Shown: positions 16,514 through 26,536 of the stretch, piece by piece
Position numbering within the stretch: position 1 is the first letter of the stretch
Layout: every line of letters begins with the position of its first letter
Source: Beijerinckiaceae bacterium
GTDB taxonomy: Bacteria > Pseudomonadota > Alphaproteobacteria > Rhizobiales > Beijerinckiaceae
Assembly: GCA_021324915.1 (NCBI GenBank)
Contig: JAJPIC010000014.1
Location: 1-63,779, forward strand
Direction of reading: 5' to 3'
Length of the DNA: 63,779 nt
Notes under the pieces: model-generated
Told to the model about the DNA's origin: nothing
The model's database searches: none
Seen by the model: only the letters and a program-made list of their open reading frames with translations
Program-made: the position numbers and the translations under genes

Positions 16514-17845
16514 TTATTGCAGCACGATATTGACGATGTCGTCGGCGAGCCCATCGAGCCCGTCGAGCTGGTCGCTATTGCTCAGAAGCGTGACCGAGAT
16601 CCAGCGCCCGCCGGTCTTCATCCGGATAATGCTGGTATAGGAGGTGAAGCCGGGCACGGCGCCGGAATGGCTGAAGACGTCCCGGTCATCCTTGTGCTCG
16701 CAGAACCAGCCCATTCCGTAATAGATGAAGGGCGTCACCCGCGAGGCATCGGCGAACATCCTGTCGCGGACCTCGGCCGGCACGACCTGCCCGCCCATCA
16801 AAGCCTTGTGCCAGGCGAACATATCGGCCGCGCTGCTCACCATATCGCCGCTGCCCTTGAGCCAATCCGGGTTGGTGAAGGGCGGCCGGCGACGTCCGCG
16901 ATAGTCGGGCGAAGCCATAGCGGCGCCTTCTTCGATGGAGGCGGTCGAGACCTGCTGCGATCTTTGCGCATAAGGATCGGGCGGGTCGAGCCCGTCCGGC
17001 TGCTCGCCGATGAACTCGGTCGTCCTCATTCCCGCCGGCTGCAAGAGGTGCGCGGTCAGAAACTCATGATAGGTTTCGGGCTGTTTTTCGCCCGGCAGGA
17101 CGGTGCGTTCCAGCAATTCGGCCAGCAGGAAATAATTGGTGTTGCTGTAGTCGAATTCGCTCGAAGCGGGCGAGGGCGCCGAGCTTTCGATGTCGGCGAA
17201 CAAATGCTCGGCGCTGATCGGCGCAAAGGGATTTGCGTCATTCGGCGGCCAGCGGGTGAAATTCGGCAGGTTGGAGGTCATGGTGAGCAAGCGCCCGACC
17301 GTAAGCCAGGGCTGCTCGGCCCAATAGCTGTCTTTGCCGAAAATATCGGACAGCGGCGTCTCGAGGGTCAGCTTCTTGTGGGTGTCGACCGTGGTTGCCC
17401 CATCGCGGATCAACTCCAGCACCGCAGCGGCCGTGAACTGCTTCGTCAGCGAGCCGACCTCATACAATGTGTGATCGGTGACCGGCTTGCCGTCGCTCGC
17501 GCCATAGCCCTTGCCAAGCGTGAGATGCCCGTCGACGCCAATGGCGATACTGAGCGTCGGCAGCGTCGCGCCGTCGCTATTGGTCTGCCGGAAATGGTCG
17601 ATGAGATCATCGACTTGGCGGATCTTTTCGTCCGACCAGGATTGCGCGCCGGCGGCGGAGGGAATGACGACGAAGGGCGCGGCGAGCAGCACCAAGATCG
17701 CCAAGGAAGGGACCGTGGCGCGGGTCGTGCCACGACCGGTCCGGGCTGCGCCTGTGGACATTCCTGCCCAAGTTCTGCCTGCCCAAGTTCTGCCCACCCA
17801 AGTCTTAGGGAGGCTGCGCCAAAAGAGTTCAAATCGCTTGCTCAT
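16514..17845 (-). CDS. Serine hydrolase, beta-lactamase/class C (PF00144) family
   Basis: The 443-residue protein has the SxxK motif SLTK in YEVGSLTKQFTAAAVLELI, the YxN motif in FDYSNTNYFLLAELLE, and a C-terminal HSGAVPGFTSYTS that stands in for the KTG/HxG motif. Family members are esterases, peptidases or beta-lactam-type hydrolases; the substrate here is unknown. The hydrophobic export segment (ATVPSLAILVLLAAPFVVIPSAAGA) lies unusually deep, at about residues 43-67, behind a basic stretch that includes a short repeat WAGRTWAG. It is likely secreted or membrane-anchored. ATG at 17845 is the best start. Confidence 0.82.
   Translation of the reverse strand: MSKRFELFWRSLPKTWVGRTWAGRTWAGMSTGAARTGRGTTRATVPSLAILVLLAAPFVVIPSAAGAQSWSDEKIRQVDDLIDHFRQTNSDGATLPTLSIAIGVDGHLTLGKGYGASDGKPVTDHTLYEVGSLTKQFTAAAVLELIRDGATTVDTHKKLTLETPLSDIFGKDSYWAEQPWLTVGRLLTMTSNLPNFTRWPPNDANPFAPISAEHLFADIESSAPSPASSEFDYSNTNYFLLAELLERTVLPGEKQPETYHEFLTAHLLQPAGMRTTEFIGEQPDGLDPPDPYAQRSQQVSTASIEEGAAMASPDYRGRRRPPFTNPDWLKGSGDMVSSAADMFAWHKALMGGQVVPAEVRDRMFADASRVTPFIYYGMGWFCEHKDDRDVFSHSGAVPGFTSYTSIIRMKTGGRWISVTLLSNSDQLDGLDGLADDIVNIVLQ
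17766..17810. repeat. Three tandem 15-bp repeats inside the serine hydrolase gene
   Basis: GCCCAAGTTCTGCCT, GCCCAAGTTCTGCCC and a decayed ACCCAAGTCTTAGGG follow each other. They encode the repeated RTWAG pentapeptide in the region before the export segment. The repeats keep the reading frame. Confidence 0.8.
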
Positions 17846-18444
17846 GAAGCCGCCGCAATCCGTTTTTTGTGACCTCGACACTCCTCGATTGTGCTCTCAC
17901 TCCCTCGACTATATCCGCGCCGACCCGGCTTCCATCACTCCGGAACCCAAAATCTTGTGCGAATCCACGCAGATCCGCAAGATGCAGAATTCGGGCCGAC
18001 CGGACCTGCCGGCCTGCGAATGCCTGTATGCGTGGCTAAAACGCGACACTCGCCCCTCAACAGATCGGACCTGCGCAGCCGCAACGCCAGGTCCAATGAA
18101 AAGTTCAGCAAGAAAGGACAAGGGGGAAGAATAAGCTGATTCCAGCCAAATATAAGCAAGTAAATTTAGTTATTCGTGGCAAAGATCAAGCCGATATCAG
18201 AATTTTCTGCTATCCAATGCGAATAAGGGCCGGTCGCCAAATATTATGTCAAGGATTATCTGAGCCAGAACATCAGGATATCTGCCGGTGGCCAAGGATT
18301 TTCTTCTTCCGGCGGCACGGCAACCTCGATTGTACTTTCCTTAAGGGAAAGCCCCGCTAATTCGCGCCCGCGCGCTCTCGCCGAGCTTGATGTCGCAGAA
18401 TGCCGCGGCCTGCGCGTCTGGTCTGCGCCAGCCGCGGCATGAGC
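17846..18444. other. Intergenic region without a supported gene
   Basis: About 600 bp separate the serine hydrolase start from the dps stop. The middle (about 18120-18350) is noticeably AT-richer than the surroundings. Two small structures are seen: the palindrome CTTTCCCTTAAGG-like dyad near 18336-18352, and a long hairpin with arms ATGCCGCGGC (18400-18409) and GCCGCGGCAT (18431-18440) just after dps. The latter could stop dps transcription but has no T tract. No open frame has a ribosome site or recognisable product. Confidence 0.6.
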
Positions 18445-18972
18445 TCAGGCGGATCGTGGCGGCACGTGGGTGGCTTCGGCCAGGAACCAGGCCCGCCGCT
18501 CGGTCTCGTCGATATAGATTTCGAGTTGGCTCGTCGAAGCGACATCCCCGTGTTCGTCGCAGACCTCGTGGGCCGCGCGCATCCGCTTGGCAAGCTCGCT
18601 ATTGTCCTCGCGCAGTTCCGCCAGCATGTCCTGCGGGGTGACGTAAGGCGCATCATTGTCGAGGATGCGCTGCAGCCGGGAAATCTCGCCAATCGAATGC
18701 AGCGTCGTGCCGCCGACCTTGCGCACGCGTTCGGCGATCGGATCGGTCATGGCGAAGATTTGGTCCGATTGCTCGTCGAGCAAGAGGTGGTAGTCGCGGA
18801 AATGCGGACCGCTCATGTGCCAGTGGAAATTCTTGGTCTTCAAGTAGAGCGCGAAAACGTCGGCAAGGACGAGATTGAGCGCGGCGGCGATGTCGCGGAC
18901 GGCGTTGGCGCCGAATCCGGAGGGAGTCGTCAGCTGCAACGGCACGGAGTTCTTTTCGGCTTTATCGGGCAT
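18445..18972 (-). CDS. dps: Dps-family DNA-binding ferritin-like protein
   Basis: The 175-residue protein has the Dps ferroxidase signature: KTKNFHWHMSGPHFRDYHLLLDEQSDQIF gives the conserved His, Asp and Glu ligands that lie at the subunit interface. Dps dodecamers oxidise iron with hydrogen peroxide, store it and shield DNA in stress and stationary phase. Length is typical. The start has a strong GAGGAG site. It is transcribed alone, next to the HdeD-like gene on the same strand about 180 bp away. OxyR or similar control is expected for the family but no site was identified. Confidence 0.93.
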   Translation of the reverse strand: MPDKAEKNSVPLQLTTPSGFGANAVRDIAAALNLVLADVFALYLKTKNFHWHMSGPHFRDYHLLLDEQSDQIFAMTDPIAERVRKVGGTTLHSIGEISRLQRILDNDAPYVTPQDMLAELREDNSELAKRMRAAHEVCDEHGDVASTSQLEIYIDETERRAWFLAEATHVPPRSA

Positions 18973-19149
18973 TCCCCATCTCCTCTTTACGTGAACGACA
19001 TCGCTTGCCTTACTTAAGAACGGCGCGCCTATCTGCCATCGTTCGAGCCTTGGAAATGACCGGTTTCAGCCCGGCACCGCGCCATAATGGGCGGTCCGAT
19101 TTGTCGCATCCCGTTCATGCGCAATGCGCAGCCCGATCGGCAGCAAGCC

Positions 19150-19737
19150 CTATGTCGGGGGCAGGAGACGGCGCGCATCGAGCGCCATCATCACGAGGGT
19201 CGTGCCGCCGAAGACCATGTTGATGCCGATCAGAAGCCCGATCGCCCACAGCGCCGAACCCGGCAATCCGAGAAGAATGACCGCGGCCAAGAACAAATCG
19301 ACAATGCCGCTGACGACCATCCAGCCCCAGCGCGAGGGCAGATCGTGCCGGTATTCGAGCGCGAAGAAGATCGAGACGACGCCTTCGATGATGAAGAAAG
19401 CGATGAGCACGAAGGTCAGCCAAAGGACGCCGGCAATCGGATGCCAGAAGAGCAGAAGGCCGACGATAATGGCGAGGATTGCCGAGGCGAGCGACCACCA
19501 GAAGCCGGGCGCCGGCCGCATCTTGAATGTGGAGAAGAGGCCGACGAGCCCGCTGATGATGAAAAGCCAGCCGACGAAAAAGCTGAAGGCGAACGTGGCG
19601 ATGAGGGGTTCGACGACTGCGGCCAAGCCGAGCACGATCAGAATGATGCCTTCGGCCAGAAAGAACTTCCAATGCGCATTGATCGCCGCCGTGACATCGC
19701 TACGCAATCCTTCAATTCCCGATTGGCTGAGGGCCAT
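19150..19737 (-). CDS. HdeD family acid-resistance membrane protein (DUF308)
   Basis: The 195-residue protein is almost entirely hydrophobic, with six predicted membrane spans arranged as repeated DUF308 units (for example WKFFLAEGIILIVLGLAAVV and LWAIGLLIGINMVFGG). In Escherichia coli HdeD belongs to acid and high-density stress resistance; the biochemical role is still unclear. The GGGAGG ribosome site is close to the ATG. It lies upstream of dps in the same direction and may share a stress theme with it, without sharing a compact operon. Confidence 0.88.
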   Translation of the reverse strand: MALSQSGIEGLRSDVTAAINAHWKFFLAEGIILIVLGLAAVVEPLIATFAFSFFVGWLFIISGLVGLFSTFKMRPAPGFWWSLASAILAIIVGLLLFWHPIAGVLWLTFVLIAFFIIEGVVSIFFALEYRHDLPSRWGWMVVSGIVDLFLAAVILLGLPGSALWAIGLLIGINMVFGGTTLVMMALDARRLLPPT

Positions 19738-20023
19738 GGCCGCCTCCCTTCATCGCGAACGCGCTCGTCCCGGAATTATGCGAGGCCAATTCGAAATTTG
19801 TATTTCAGGCGCGCGGGACCCGGTTTGGCCTGTCGTCATGCCGCACAGGCCTTACATGGGCCGATGTACCGGCGAGTTGCAAGCATTAAAGACGCTCGTT
19901 CCCTTTGGCGCGATCCGACCGACAGAAGCTAATTTTCACCTGCTTTCCCTGAACCCTCTTGACGGGGCTGGCCCAACGCTGCGAATTCTTGCAAACCTGG
20001 GAGAGAACCCAAGGGGAGGAACA

Positions 20024-20170
20024 ATGGCCGAACACGCGATCATGGATACCGAAAACGACGCCGATTTCGCCGAGCATGTGCGAACCTACAAAATGTTCGT
20101 CAGGCTCCTCAAGCTCGGCATCGTAGGGGTCGTCATCCTCCTCATCATTCTCGCCGTCGTCACTCTCTAG
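20024..20170 (+). CDS. aa3-type cytochrome c oxidase subunit IV (small)
   Basis: The 48-residue product has the short soluble start MAEHAIMDTENDADFAEHV followed by RTYKMFVRLLKLG and a single membrane helix. This matches the bacterial aa3 oxidase subunit IV family (PF07835), where the helix packs against subunits I and III. A strong AAGGGGAGGA site precedes the ATG. The other oxidase subunits are not nearby. It sits directly upstream of the transhydrogenase genes with a 120-bp gap, an arrangement I recall as frequent in Hyphomicrobiales. Its need for oxidase activity is unclear in the family. Confidence 0.85.
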   Translation: MAEHAIMDTENDADFAEHVRTYKMFVRLLKLGIVGVVILLIILAVVTL

Positions 20171-20290
20171 AACCGAACCTTGCCCGCCCATCGGCGTCTT
20201 GACGCTGCTTAAGCGTTTGAAAACGAAACGCAAAGGCCGTGCTGTGGGACGTGCGGGCGGACGCCAGGCCTTGTCGACCGGGAGCTCTTC

Positions 20291-21424
20291 ATGCGCATAG
20301 CCGTGCCTGCCGAACGCGAAGAGGCGAGGGTTGCCGTAACTGCGGAGACGGTGAAGAAATTCTTAAATCTCGGGGCCGAGGTCGCGATCGAATCGGGCGC
20401 CGGGCTCAAGTCGGCCATTCGCGACGAAGATTATGCGGCTGCCGGCGCAACGATTACCCCGGATGCGGCCTCCGCCATCGCCGGCGCCGACCTGATCCTT
20501 CGCGTGCGCCGCCCGAGCGCCAAAGAACTTGCCGGCGCCAAGCCCGGCGCCGCCCTCATCGCGATCATGGACCCTTACGGCCATGTCGATGCTCTGCACG
20601 AGATCGCCGCAACGGGGGTCGATGCGTTCGCCATGGAATTGATGCCGCGCATCACCCGTGCGCAGGTGATGGATGTGCTGTCGAGTCAGGCCAATCTTGC
20701 GGGCTATCGGGCCGTCATCGAGGCGGCCGAGGAATATGGCCGCGCGCTGCCTATGATGATGACGGCGGCCGGTACGGTTCCGGCAGCGCGCGCCTTCATC
20801 ATGGGGGTCGGTGTCGCGGGCCTGCAGGCGATCGCGACTGCGCGGCGGCTCGGCGCCGTCGTCACCGCTACCGACGTGCGTCCGGCGACCAAGGAACAGG
20901 TCGAATCGCTCGGCGCCAAATTCGTCGCGGTCGAAGACGAAGAATTCAAACAGGCCGAGACGGCGGGTGGCTATGCCAAGGAAATGTCGGCCGAATATCA
21001 AGAAAAGCAGAAGGCGCTGACCGCCGCGCATATCGCCAAGCAAGATATCGTCATTACCACGGCGCTGATCCCGGGCCGCCCCGCGCCGCTGCTCGTGACC
21101 GAGGCAATGGTCGCCTCCATGCGGCCGGGCTCGGTGATCGTCGATCTCGCCGTCGAGCGCGGCGGCAATTGCGCCCTTTCCAAACCCGGTGAAAGATTCG
21201 TGACCGACAATGGCGTGACAGTCCTCGGCTATCTCAATCTCCCCGGCCGGCTCGCCGCGACCGCCTCTTCGCTCTATGCGCGCAATCTCCTCGCCTTTGT
21301 CGAAACGCTCATCGACAAGACGAACAAGACCTTTGCGATCAATTGGGACGACGAGATCGTCAAAGCCACCTTGCTCACCAAGGACGGCGCGCTGGTGCAT
21401 CCCAATTTTCAAAAATCCGCCTGA
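20291..21424 (+). CDS. pntAA: NAD(P)+ transhydrogenase subunit alpha, part 1 (dI domain)
   Basis: The 377-residue protein is the soluble NAD(H)-binding domain I of proton-translocating transhydrogenase. Family blocks are [20 protein letters not shown] at the start, and [26 protein letters not shown] for the Rossmann loop; [17 protein letters not shown] follows later. The complex uses the proton gradient to reduce NADP+ with NADH at the inner membrane, supplying NADPH. The alpha subunit is split in two genes, as is usual in alphaproteobacteria. It leads the operon with pntAB and pntB. Confidence 0.95.
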   Translation: MRIAVPAEREEARVAVTAETVKKFLNLGAEVAIESGAGLKSAIRDEDYAAAGATITPDAASAIAGADLILRVRRPSAKELAGAKPGAALIAIMDPYGHVDALHEIAATGVDAFAMELMPRITRAQVMDVLSSQANLAGYRAVIEAAEEYGRALPMMMTAAGTVPAARAFIMGVGVAGLQAIATARRLGAVVTATDVRPATKEQVESLGAKFVAVEDEEFKQAETAGGYAKEMSAEYQEKQKALTAAHIAKQDIVITTALIPGRPAPLLVTEAMVASMRPGSVIVDLAVERGGNCALSKPGERFVTDNGVTVLGYLNLPGRLAATASSLYARNLLAFVETLIDKTNKTFAINWDDEIVKATLLTKDGALVHPNFQKSA

Positions 21425-21453
21425 TCCGGGCAGAGGCGAGCCAGGAGGAAATC

Positions 21454-21897
21454 ATGGAAACCCCGCAGACGCTTCTCGAAAAAGCGCAGGCCGCGGCTGC
21501 CGCGGCCCACAGGGCGGCCGATGCCGCACAATCCTATGCCGATCAGATCGCGCATGCGGGAGGCGCGGCGGCGCATGCGGCAAGCGGCGGCGCAATCGAT
21601 CCTTTTGTCTTTCGCCTCGCCATCTTCGCGCTTGCCGTCTTCGTCGGCTATTACGTCGTCTGGTCGGTGACGCCCGCTCTGCACACGCCGCTGATGTCGG
21701 TCACCAACGCCATCTCCTCGGTGATCGTGGTCGGCGCGCTTCTTTCGGTCGGCGTCGATACGTCGGTTCGGGGCGACAACGGCTCGGTGCTGGCGCGCAT
21801 CTTCGGCTTTATCGCCCTCATCCTCGCCTGCGTGAACATATTCGGCGGCTTCCTCGTCACCGAGCGCATGCTCGCCATGTACAAGAAGAAGGGCTGA
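21454..21897 (+). CDS. pntAB: NAD(P)+ transhydrogenase subunit alpha, part 2 (membrane)
   Basis: The 147-residue protein has an Ala/His-rich start of about 50 residues and then three to four membrane helices ([54 protein letters not shown]). It supplies the N-terminal membrane part of domain II. The extended Ala/His-rich leader is longer than in many relatives. The AGGAGG site lies 5 bases before ATG 21454. It is 29 bp from pntAA and 4 bp from pntB, within one operon. Confidence 0.94.
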   Translation: METPQTLLEKAQAAAAAAHRAADAAQSYADQIAHAGGAAAHAASGGAIDPFVFRLAIFALAVFVGYYVVWSVTPALHTPLMSVTNAISSVIVVGALLSVGVDTSVRGDNGSVLARIFGFIALILACVNIFGGFLVTERMLAMYKKKG

Positions 21898-21901
21898 GCC
21901 G

Positions 21902-23299
21902 ATGGGCGACAATCTCGCGGCGCTTCTCTATCTCGTCTCCGGCATTCTGTTCATTCTGGCGCTGCGCGGCCTCTCGTCGCCGGCGACCTCGCGGCGCGGC
22001 AACCTCCTCGGCATCATCGGCATGGGCCTGGCGATCGTCACGACGCTCGCCTATCGGCTGCCGGCGGGTTTCTCGGCTTGGGGGCTCGTCTTCATCGGGA
22101 TTGCCATCGGCGGCGTGATCGGCGCCTGGCGGGCGCGCACGGTCGCGATGACTGCGATGCCGCAGCTCGTCGCCTCGTTTCACGCGCTCGTCGGTCTTGC
22201 CGCGGTTCTCGTCGCCGCCGGCGCGCTCTATGCGCCGCAAGCCTTCGGCATCGGCACGCCGCAGGCGATCCACGCCCAAAGCCTCATCGAAATGTCGATC
22301 GGCGTGGCGATCGGCGCCGTCACCTTCACCGGCTCGGTCATCGCCTTCTTGAAGCTCGACGGGCGGATGTCCGGCAAGCCGATCCTTCTGCCGCGCAGGC
22401 ACACCATCAATATTGCGCTCGCCGCCTTGCTGCTGGTGCTGATCGTATTTTTTGTCGTCACGCAGAGCCCCGTGCTCTTCTGGCTGATCGCCTTTCTCTC
22501 CTTCGCGATCGGCGTGCTTATCATCGTTCCGATCGGCGGCGCCGATATGCCGGTCGTCATTTCGATGCTGAATTCCTATTCCGGCTGGGCGGCTGCCGGC
22601 ATCGGCTTCACGCTCGGCAATCTGGCGCTCATCATCACCGGCGCGCTTGTGGGTTCGTCCGGCGCGATTCTCTCCTACATCATGTGCAAGGGGATGAACC
22701 GCTCTTTCATCTCGGTGATCCTCGGCGGGTTCGGCGGCGAGACGACGGCGGCGACAGGCGTGGTCGAGACGCGCCCGGTGCGCTCCGGCTCGGCGGAGGA
22801 CGCCGCCTTCATCCTCGAGAATGCGAGCAAGGTGATCATCGTACCCGGCTACGGCATGGCGGTCGCGCAAGCCCAGCATGTTCTGCGCGAAATGGCCGAC
22901 CGGCTGAAGAAGCAAGGGGTCGATATCAAATATGCGATCCATCCGGTCGCCGGACGCATGCCGGGCCATATGAACGTTCTGCTCGCCGAAGCGAACGTGC
23001 CCTACGACGAAGTCTTCGAGCTCGAGGACATCAATGCCGAATTCGCCCAGGCCGACGTTGCCTTCGTCATCGGCGCCAACGACGTGACCAATCCCGCCGC
23101 CAAGACCGATCCGAAATCGCCGATCTACGGCATGCCGATCCTCGACGTCGAGAAAGCCAAGACCGTGCTCTTCGTCAAACGCGGCATGGGTTCGGGCTAT
23201 GCGGGGGTCGAGAACGAGCTCTTCTTCAAGCCGAACACAATGATGCTTTTCGGCGATGCCAAGAAAATGGTCGAGAGCATTTTGAAGGCGCTGGGGTAG
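21902..23299 (+). CDS. pntB: NAD(P)+ transhydrogenase subunit beta
   Basis: The 465-residue protein has about nine membrane helices (residues 5-260) forming the proton channel, then the NADP(H)-binding domain III. VIIVPGYGMAVAQAQH is the dinucleotide loop, KYAIHPVAGRMPGHMNVLLAEANVPYD and FVIGANDVTNPAAKTDP bind NADP. Together with the two alpha parts it makes NADPH from NADH using the proton motive force. Length and motifs are complete. It is the last gene of the operon; a TPR lipoprotein gene converges on it from the other strand. Confidence 0.95.
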   Translation: MGDNLAALLYLVSGILFILALRGLSSPATSRRGNLLGIIGMGLAIVTTLAYRLPAGFSAWGLVFIGIAIGGVIGAWRARTVAMTAMPQLVASFHALVGLAAVLVAAGALYAPQAFGIGTPQAIHAQSLIEMSIGVAIGAVTFTGSVIAFLKLDGRMSGKPILLPRRHTINIALAALLLVLIVFFVVTQSPVLFWLIAFLSFAIGVLIIVPIGGADMPVVISMLNSYSGWAAAGIGFTLGNLALIITGALVGSSGAILSYIMCKGMNRSFISVILGGFGGETTAATGVVETRPVRSGSAEDAAFILENASKVIIVPGYGMAVAQAQHVLREMADRLKKQGVDIKYAIHPVAGRMPGHMNVLLAEANVPYDEVFELEDINAEFAQADVAFVIGANDVTNPAAKTDPKSPIYGMPILDVEKAKTVLFVKRGMGSGYAGVENELFFKPNTMMLFGDAKKMVESILKALG

Positions 23300-23321
23300 C
23301 CGCGACGCAAGCGCGCCGGGC

Positions 23322-24161
23322 CTATGCCCGGCCCATCCGTGCTTCGCCGTCTTTGGCGATTTTGTTGTTCGGATCGAAGGCCAGCGCGTGCTGATAATTC
23401 TCGAGCGCCTTGTTGCGGTCGCCGAGCTTCTCATAGGCGAGGCCGAGGCCCGCCCAGGCGTCGGCATTCTTGTTATCGACATTGAGCGCCGCGTTGAAAT
23501 CCTCGATCGCCTTTTGCGGCTGGTTGATGGCGATCAGGCTCTCGCCACGCGCTTCGTAGGGCGCGCCGACGAAAGGATTTCGGTCGATCGCATTGCCGAA
23601 GTCGGTGATCGCCTGCTGCTGATTGCCTTCGCGCTGATAGATGAGCCCGCGGGCATGATAGGCCTGGGCATTCTCGGGGTTCAGCGAGATCGCCTTGTCG
23701 AGATCGGCGCGCGCCTCGTCGAGCTTATCCTGCGAACGCAGGAGATTGGCGCGGCCGATATAGGCCGGCGCGTGATTGGGATTGACCGAAATCGCCTGAT
23801 TGAAATCGGCGAGCGCCAGATCGTCATGGCCGGTCTGCCGGTAGGCGAGCGCCCGATTGGTGAGCGAGGCGGCGTCGTTCGGGTTGAGCTTGATCGCCTG
23901 CGAGAAATCGGCAATCGCCTCTTCGTAGCGGCCGATACGGGCATAGGCGACGCCGCGCGTATTAAAAGCTTCGGCGCTGTTGGGATTGCGCTGAACGACC
24001 TCGGTCAGCGAGGCGATATTGGCGTCGGCTTCCTGCGGCGACTCATGCACCACTTCGGCGACACCGGCCCCCGGGACGACGGATGTGCCGCTTTCGCAGG
24101 CACACAGGCCGAGCGCGGCCACCAAGGCGGCGCTCAGTGCGAAATGGCGAGAAAGGATCAT
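23322..24161 (-). CDS. TPR-repeat lipoprotein
   Basis: The roughly 279-residue protein begins with a lipoprotein signal (MILSRHFALSAALVAALGL, then CAC with the lipobox cysteine) and continues with about six TPR motifs from residue 45 to the end (AEAFNTRGVAYARIGRYEEA type). Such proteins act as periplasmic scaffolds anchored in a membrane; a specific partner cannot be named. ATG 24161 gives a standard signal peptide; ATG 24182 has a good ribosome site too and is the alternative. It is monocistronic and convergent with pntB. Confidence 0.85.
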   Translation of the reverse strand: MILSRHFALSAALVAALGLCACESGTSVVPGAGVAEVVHESPQEADANIASLTEVVQRNPNSAEAFNTRGVAYARIGRYEEAIADFSQAIKLNPNDAASLTNRALAYRQTGHDDLALADFNQAISVNPNHAPAYIGRANLLRSQDKLDEARADLDKAISLNPENAQAYHARGLIYQREGNQQQAITDFGNAIDRNPFVGAPYEARGESLIAINQPQKAIEDFNAALNVDNKNADAWAGLGLAYEKLGDRNKALENYQHALAFDPNNKIAKDGEARMGRA

Positions 24162-24328
24162 CTCCCGTCCCAGATCGTTCATTCCCAGCTTCCCCGCTGG
24201 AATCTCGGAAACGGCGCGAGGCTCGCGAAGGCCCCCTTTAGGCCTGGGCAATCCGGCAAGATTGCGACAGGCGGAAAGATTCGGCTCCAGTTCCTAGCAC
24301 GGGATCATTGCGAGAAAGATAATGCGCC

Positions 24329-24568
24329 TTAGCGCGCGCCGACGGTCGGCTTCGCCTTGACCGGCAGCAGGCCTTCGCGCTGCAGCTTCTTGCGGGCCAA
24401 TTTGCGGGCGCGGCGGATGGCTTCGGCCTTTTCGCGGGCGCGCTTCTCGGACGGCTTTTCATAATGACCGCGGAGCTTCATCTCCCGAAAGATACCCTCG
24501 CGCTGCATCTTCTTTTTGAGCGCCTTGAGGGCCTGATCAACATTATTGTCGCGAACGAGAACTTGCAC
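24329..24568 (-). CDS. rpsU: 30S ribosomal protein S21
   Basis: The 79-residue, very basic protein starts [20 protein letters not shown] and carries the S21 core ([21 protein letters not shown]) with a Lys/Arg-rich tail. S21 binds the 30S platform and helps start translation. The start is GTG at 24568, with AAGGATC at 6 bases upstream; this gives the family N-terminus exactly. Alphaproteobacteria often have more than one S21 copy. Purine genes lie upstream in the same direction, 139 bp away. Confidence 0.95.
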   Translation of the reverse strand: MQVLVRDNNVDQALKALKKKMQREGIFREMKLRGHYEKPSEKRAREKAEAIRRARKLARKKLQREGLLPVKAKPTVGAR

Positions 24569-24707
24569 GCAGGGATCCTTCTGCCAGCCGCACGGCGGCG
24601 TTGATGAATGATAAACTTGCCGGAAACGCCGATCGGACATCACCGGGTGTCCGATTCGAAGCGCTGCGCATAGCAGAAGACGCAAATTTTGTCCAGGTGA
24701 AGCGCGT

Positions 24708-25805
24708 TCAAGCCTTGCGGGTTATCCTCGTCACATGGCCCATTTTGCGCCCCGGACGCGCTTGCGCCTTGCCATAGAGGTGGAGATGGGCGCCGGGTTC
24801 GGCGAGGATCCCGGCAAAATTCTCGGCCTCGTCGCCGAGCAGATTCTGCATCATGACAACCGTGCCGCGCCGCTCGGTCGAGCCCAGCGGCCAGCCGGCA
24901 ATGGCACGGATATGCTGCTCGAACTGCGAACAAAGGGCGCCGTCGAGCGTCCAATGCCCGGAATTGTGGACGCGCGGAGCGATCTCGTTGACCTTGATTT
25001 TTTGGTCGAGCCGCCCGTCCGGGCCCGGCTCCTCGACGAGAAAATATTCGACCGCCAGCACGCCGACGTAATCGAGCGCCTCTGCGATCCTGCGTGCTGC
25101 CGTAATGGCACGTTCCGCGGTCGACGACTCGATCTCAGCCGGCGCGCGGCTGGTGCTCAAGATATGATTCACATGCATATTCTCGGTCACGTCATAGGCG
25201 GCGAAACTGCCGTCCAATCCGCGTGCCGCAATGACCGAGACTTCCTTGACGAATGGCACCACCGATTCGAGGATTGCCGGCACGCCGCCGAGACTGCGAA
25301 AGCTCGCCGCAAGATCCGATCCTTCGCGGACCGTGATCTGACCCTTGCCGTCGTAGCCGAGCCGCCGGGTCTTCAGGATCGTCGGGCGGCCGAGCTTGCC
25401 CACCGCCCGGGCCAGCGCGCCCGCATCCTCAACCGGCACATAGGTCGCCGTCTCTATGCCGAGCGAGCCGAGAAATTCCTTCTCGGCCAGACGGTCCTGA
25501 CTTGCCGCGAGCGCCGGCAGTGCCGGGCGCACGGGGCAGACGCAGGCGAGCGCCGCAACGCTGCTCGCCGGAATGTTCTCGAACTCATAGGTTGCGACGT
25601 CGACGGCTGCGCCGAATTCCGCAAGCTTGTCGGCATCTTCAAAACTGCCGACCGTGTGATGCGCCGCAACCTCGAAGGCCGGATTGTCGCCCTGCGGGGC
25701 ATAGACATGGACTTTGAGACCGAGCTCTGCCGCGGCCATTGCCAGCATCCGGCCGAGTTGTCCGCCGCCCAGGATTCCGATCGTGTTCCCCGGCCGAAGG
25801 GCCAT
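24708..25805 (-). CDS. purK: 5-(carboxyamino)imidazole ribonucleotide synthase
   Basis: The 365-residue protein is an ATP-grasp enzyme that carboxylates aminoimidazole ribonucleotide with bicarbonate and ATP in purine synthesis. It begins with the glycine-rich [21 protein letters not shown], and has [10 protein letters not shown], the biotin-carboxylase-like [29 protein letters not shown] and a typical C-terminus. It follows purE with a 3-bp gap, so the two steps from AIR to CAIR are translated together. All motifs look intact. Confidence 0.95.
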   Translation of the reverse strand: MALRPGNTIGILGGGQLGRMLAMAAAELGLKVHVYAPQGDNPAFEVAAHHTVGSFEDADKLAEFGAAVDVATYEFENIPASSVAALACVCPVRPALPALAASQDRLAEKEFLGSLGIETATYVPVEDAGALARAVGKLGRPTILKTRRLGYDGKGQITVREGSDLAASFRSLGGVPAILESVVPFVKEVSVIAARGLDGSFAAYDVTENMHVNHILSTSRAPAEIESSTAERAITAARRIAEALDYVGVLAVEYFLVEEPGPDGRLDQKIKVNEIAPRVHNSGHWTLDGALCSQFEQHIRAIAGWPLGSTERRGTVVMMQNLLGDEAENFAGILAEPGAHLHLYGKAQARPGRKMGHVTRITRKA

Positions 25806-25808
25806 CGC

Positions 25809-26291
25809 CTAACCTTCGGGGCGTTCGGCGACCGCCGCCGTCTGCGCCGCCCGAAAATCCGTGAGCCGCTTCGCCAGGCTTTCGTCCGTGAGCGCCAGAA
25901 CGGCGGCGGCCAGGAGGGCCGCATTGACGGCGCCGGCATCGCCGATCGCGAGACACCCGACGGGTACGCCGGCCGGCATCTGGACGATGGAATAAAGGGA
26001 ATCTTGGCCTGACAACGCTTTCGTCTCGATCGGCACGCCGAAGACCGGCAAAGCCGTCATGGCGGCGGTCATGCCCGGCAGATGGGCTGCGCCGCCCGCG
26101 CCGGCGATGATCAGCTTGAATCCCGCCTCGCGCGCGCCCTCGGCGAATTTCACCAGCCGCTCGGGCGTGCGATGGGCGGAGACAATCCGCGCCTCGTAGC
26201 CGATCCCGAGCTTATCGAGCATCTCGGCCGCGTGACGCATCGTGTTCCAATCGGATTGGCTGCCCATGAGAATGGCGATGGGCGCAGGCAT
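25809..26291 (-). CDS. purE: N5-carboxyaminoimidazole ribonucleotide mutase
   Basis: The 160-residue protein has the class I PurE signature: [34 protein letters not shown], and [26 protein letters not shown]. It moves the carboxyl group from N5-CAIR to the ring, giving CAIR. SDW and SAHRTP hold the substrate carboxylate and ribose phosphate. It is the first gene of the purEK operon. Confidence 0.96.
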   Translation of the reverse strand: MPAPIAILMGSQSDWNTMRHAAEMLDKLGIGYEARIVSAHRTPERLVKFAEGAREAGFKLIIAGAGGAAHLPGMTAAMTALPVFGVPIETKALSGQDSLYSIVQMPAGVPVGCLAIGDAGAVNAALLAAAVLALTDESLAKRLTDFRAAQTAAVAERPEG

Positions 26292-26536
26292 GGACCACCT
26301 TCAAAGGAGCGGAGCGAGCGGCATAGACGAAGGGAAAGAGCCGCGCAAGCGCCGCTTTGAGCCTGATCTTGCCGGAAAACCTACGAAGCACATCGGACGA
26401 TATTTCGCAGCGCGGCAGGTCCGATTCGATTGGGCCGGCGGCATTTGTGCGCTATCTGGTAGGCAGCTTCGCTTCCTGCGAGACGCAACGACGAGCGCTC
26501 CCGCATCTTTCCTGAAAGCAATCGACGGATTCGCGC

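Noticed and set aside
23315-23332. Hairpin GCCGGGC/GCCCGGC between pntB and the TPR lipoprotein as a terminator
   Set aside because: It overlaps the lipoprotein stop codon and has no T tract on either strand; termination is possible but not supported.
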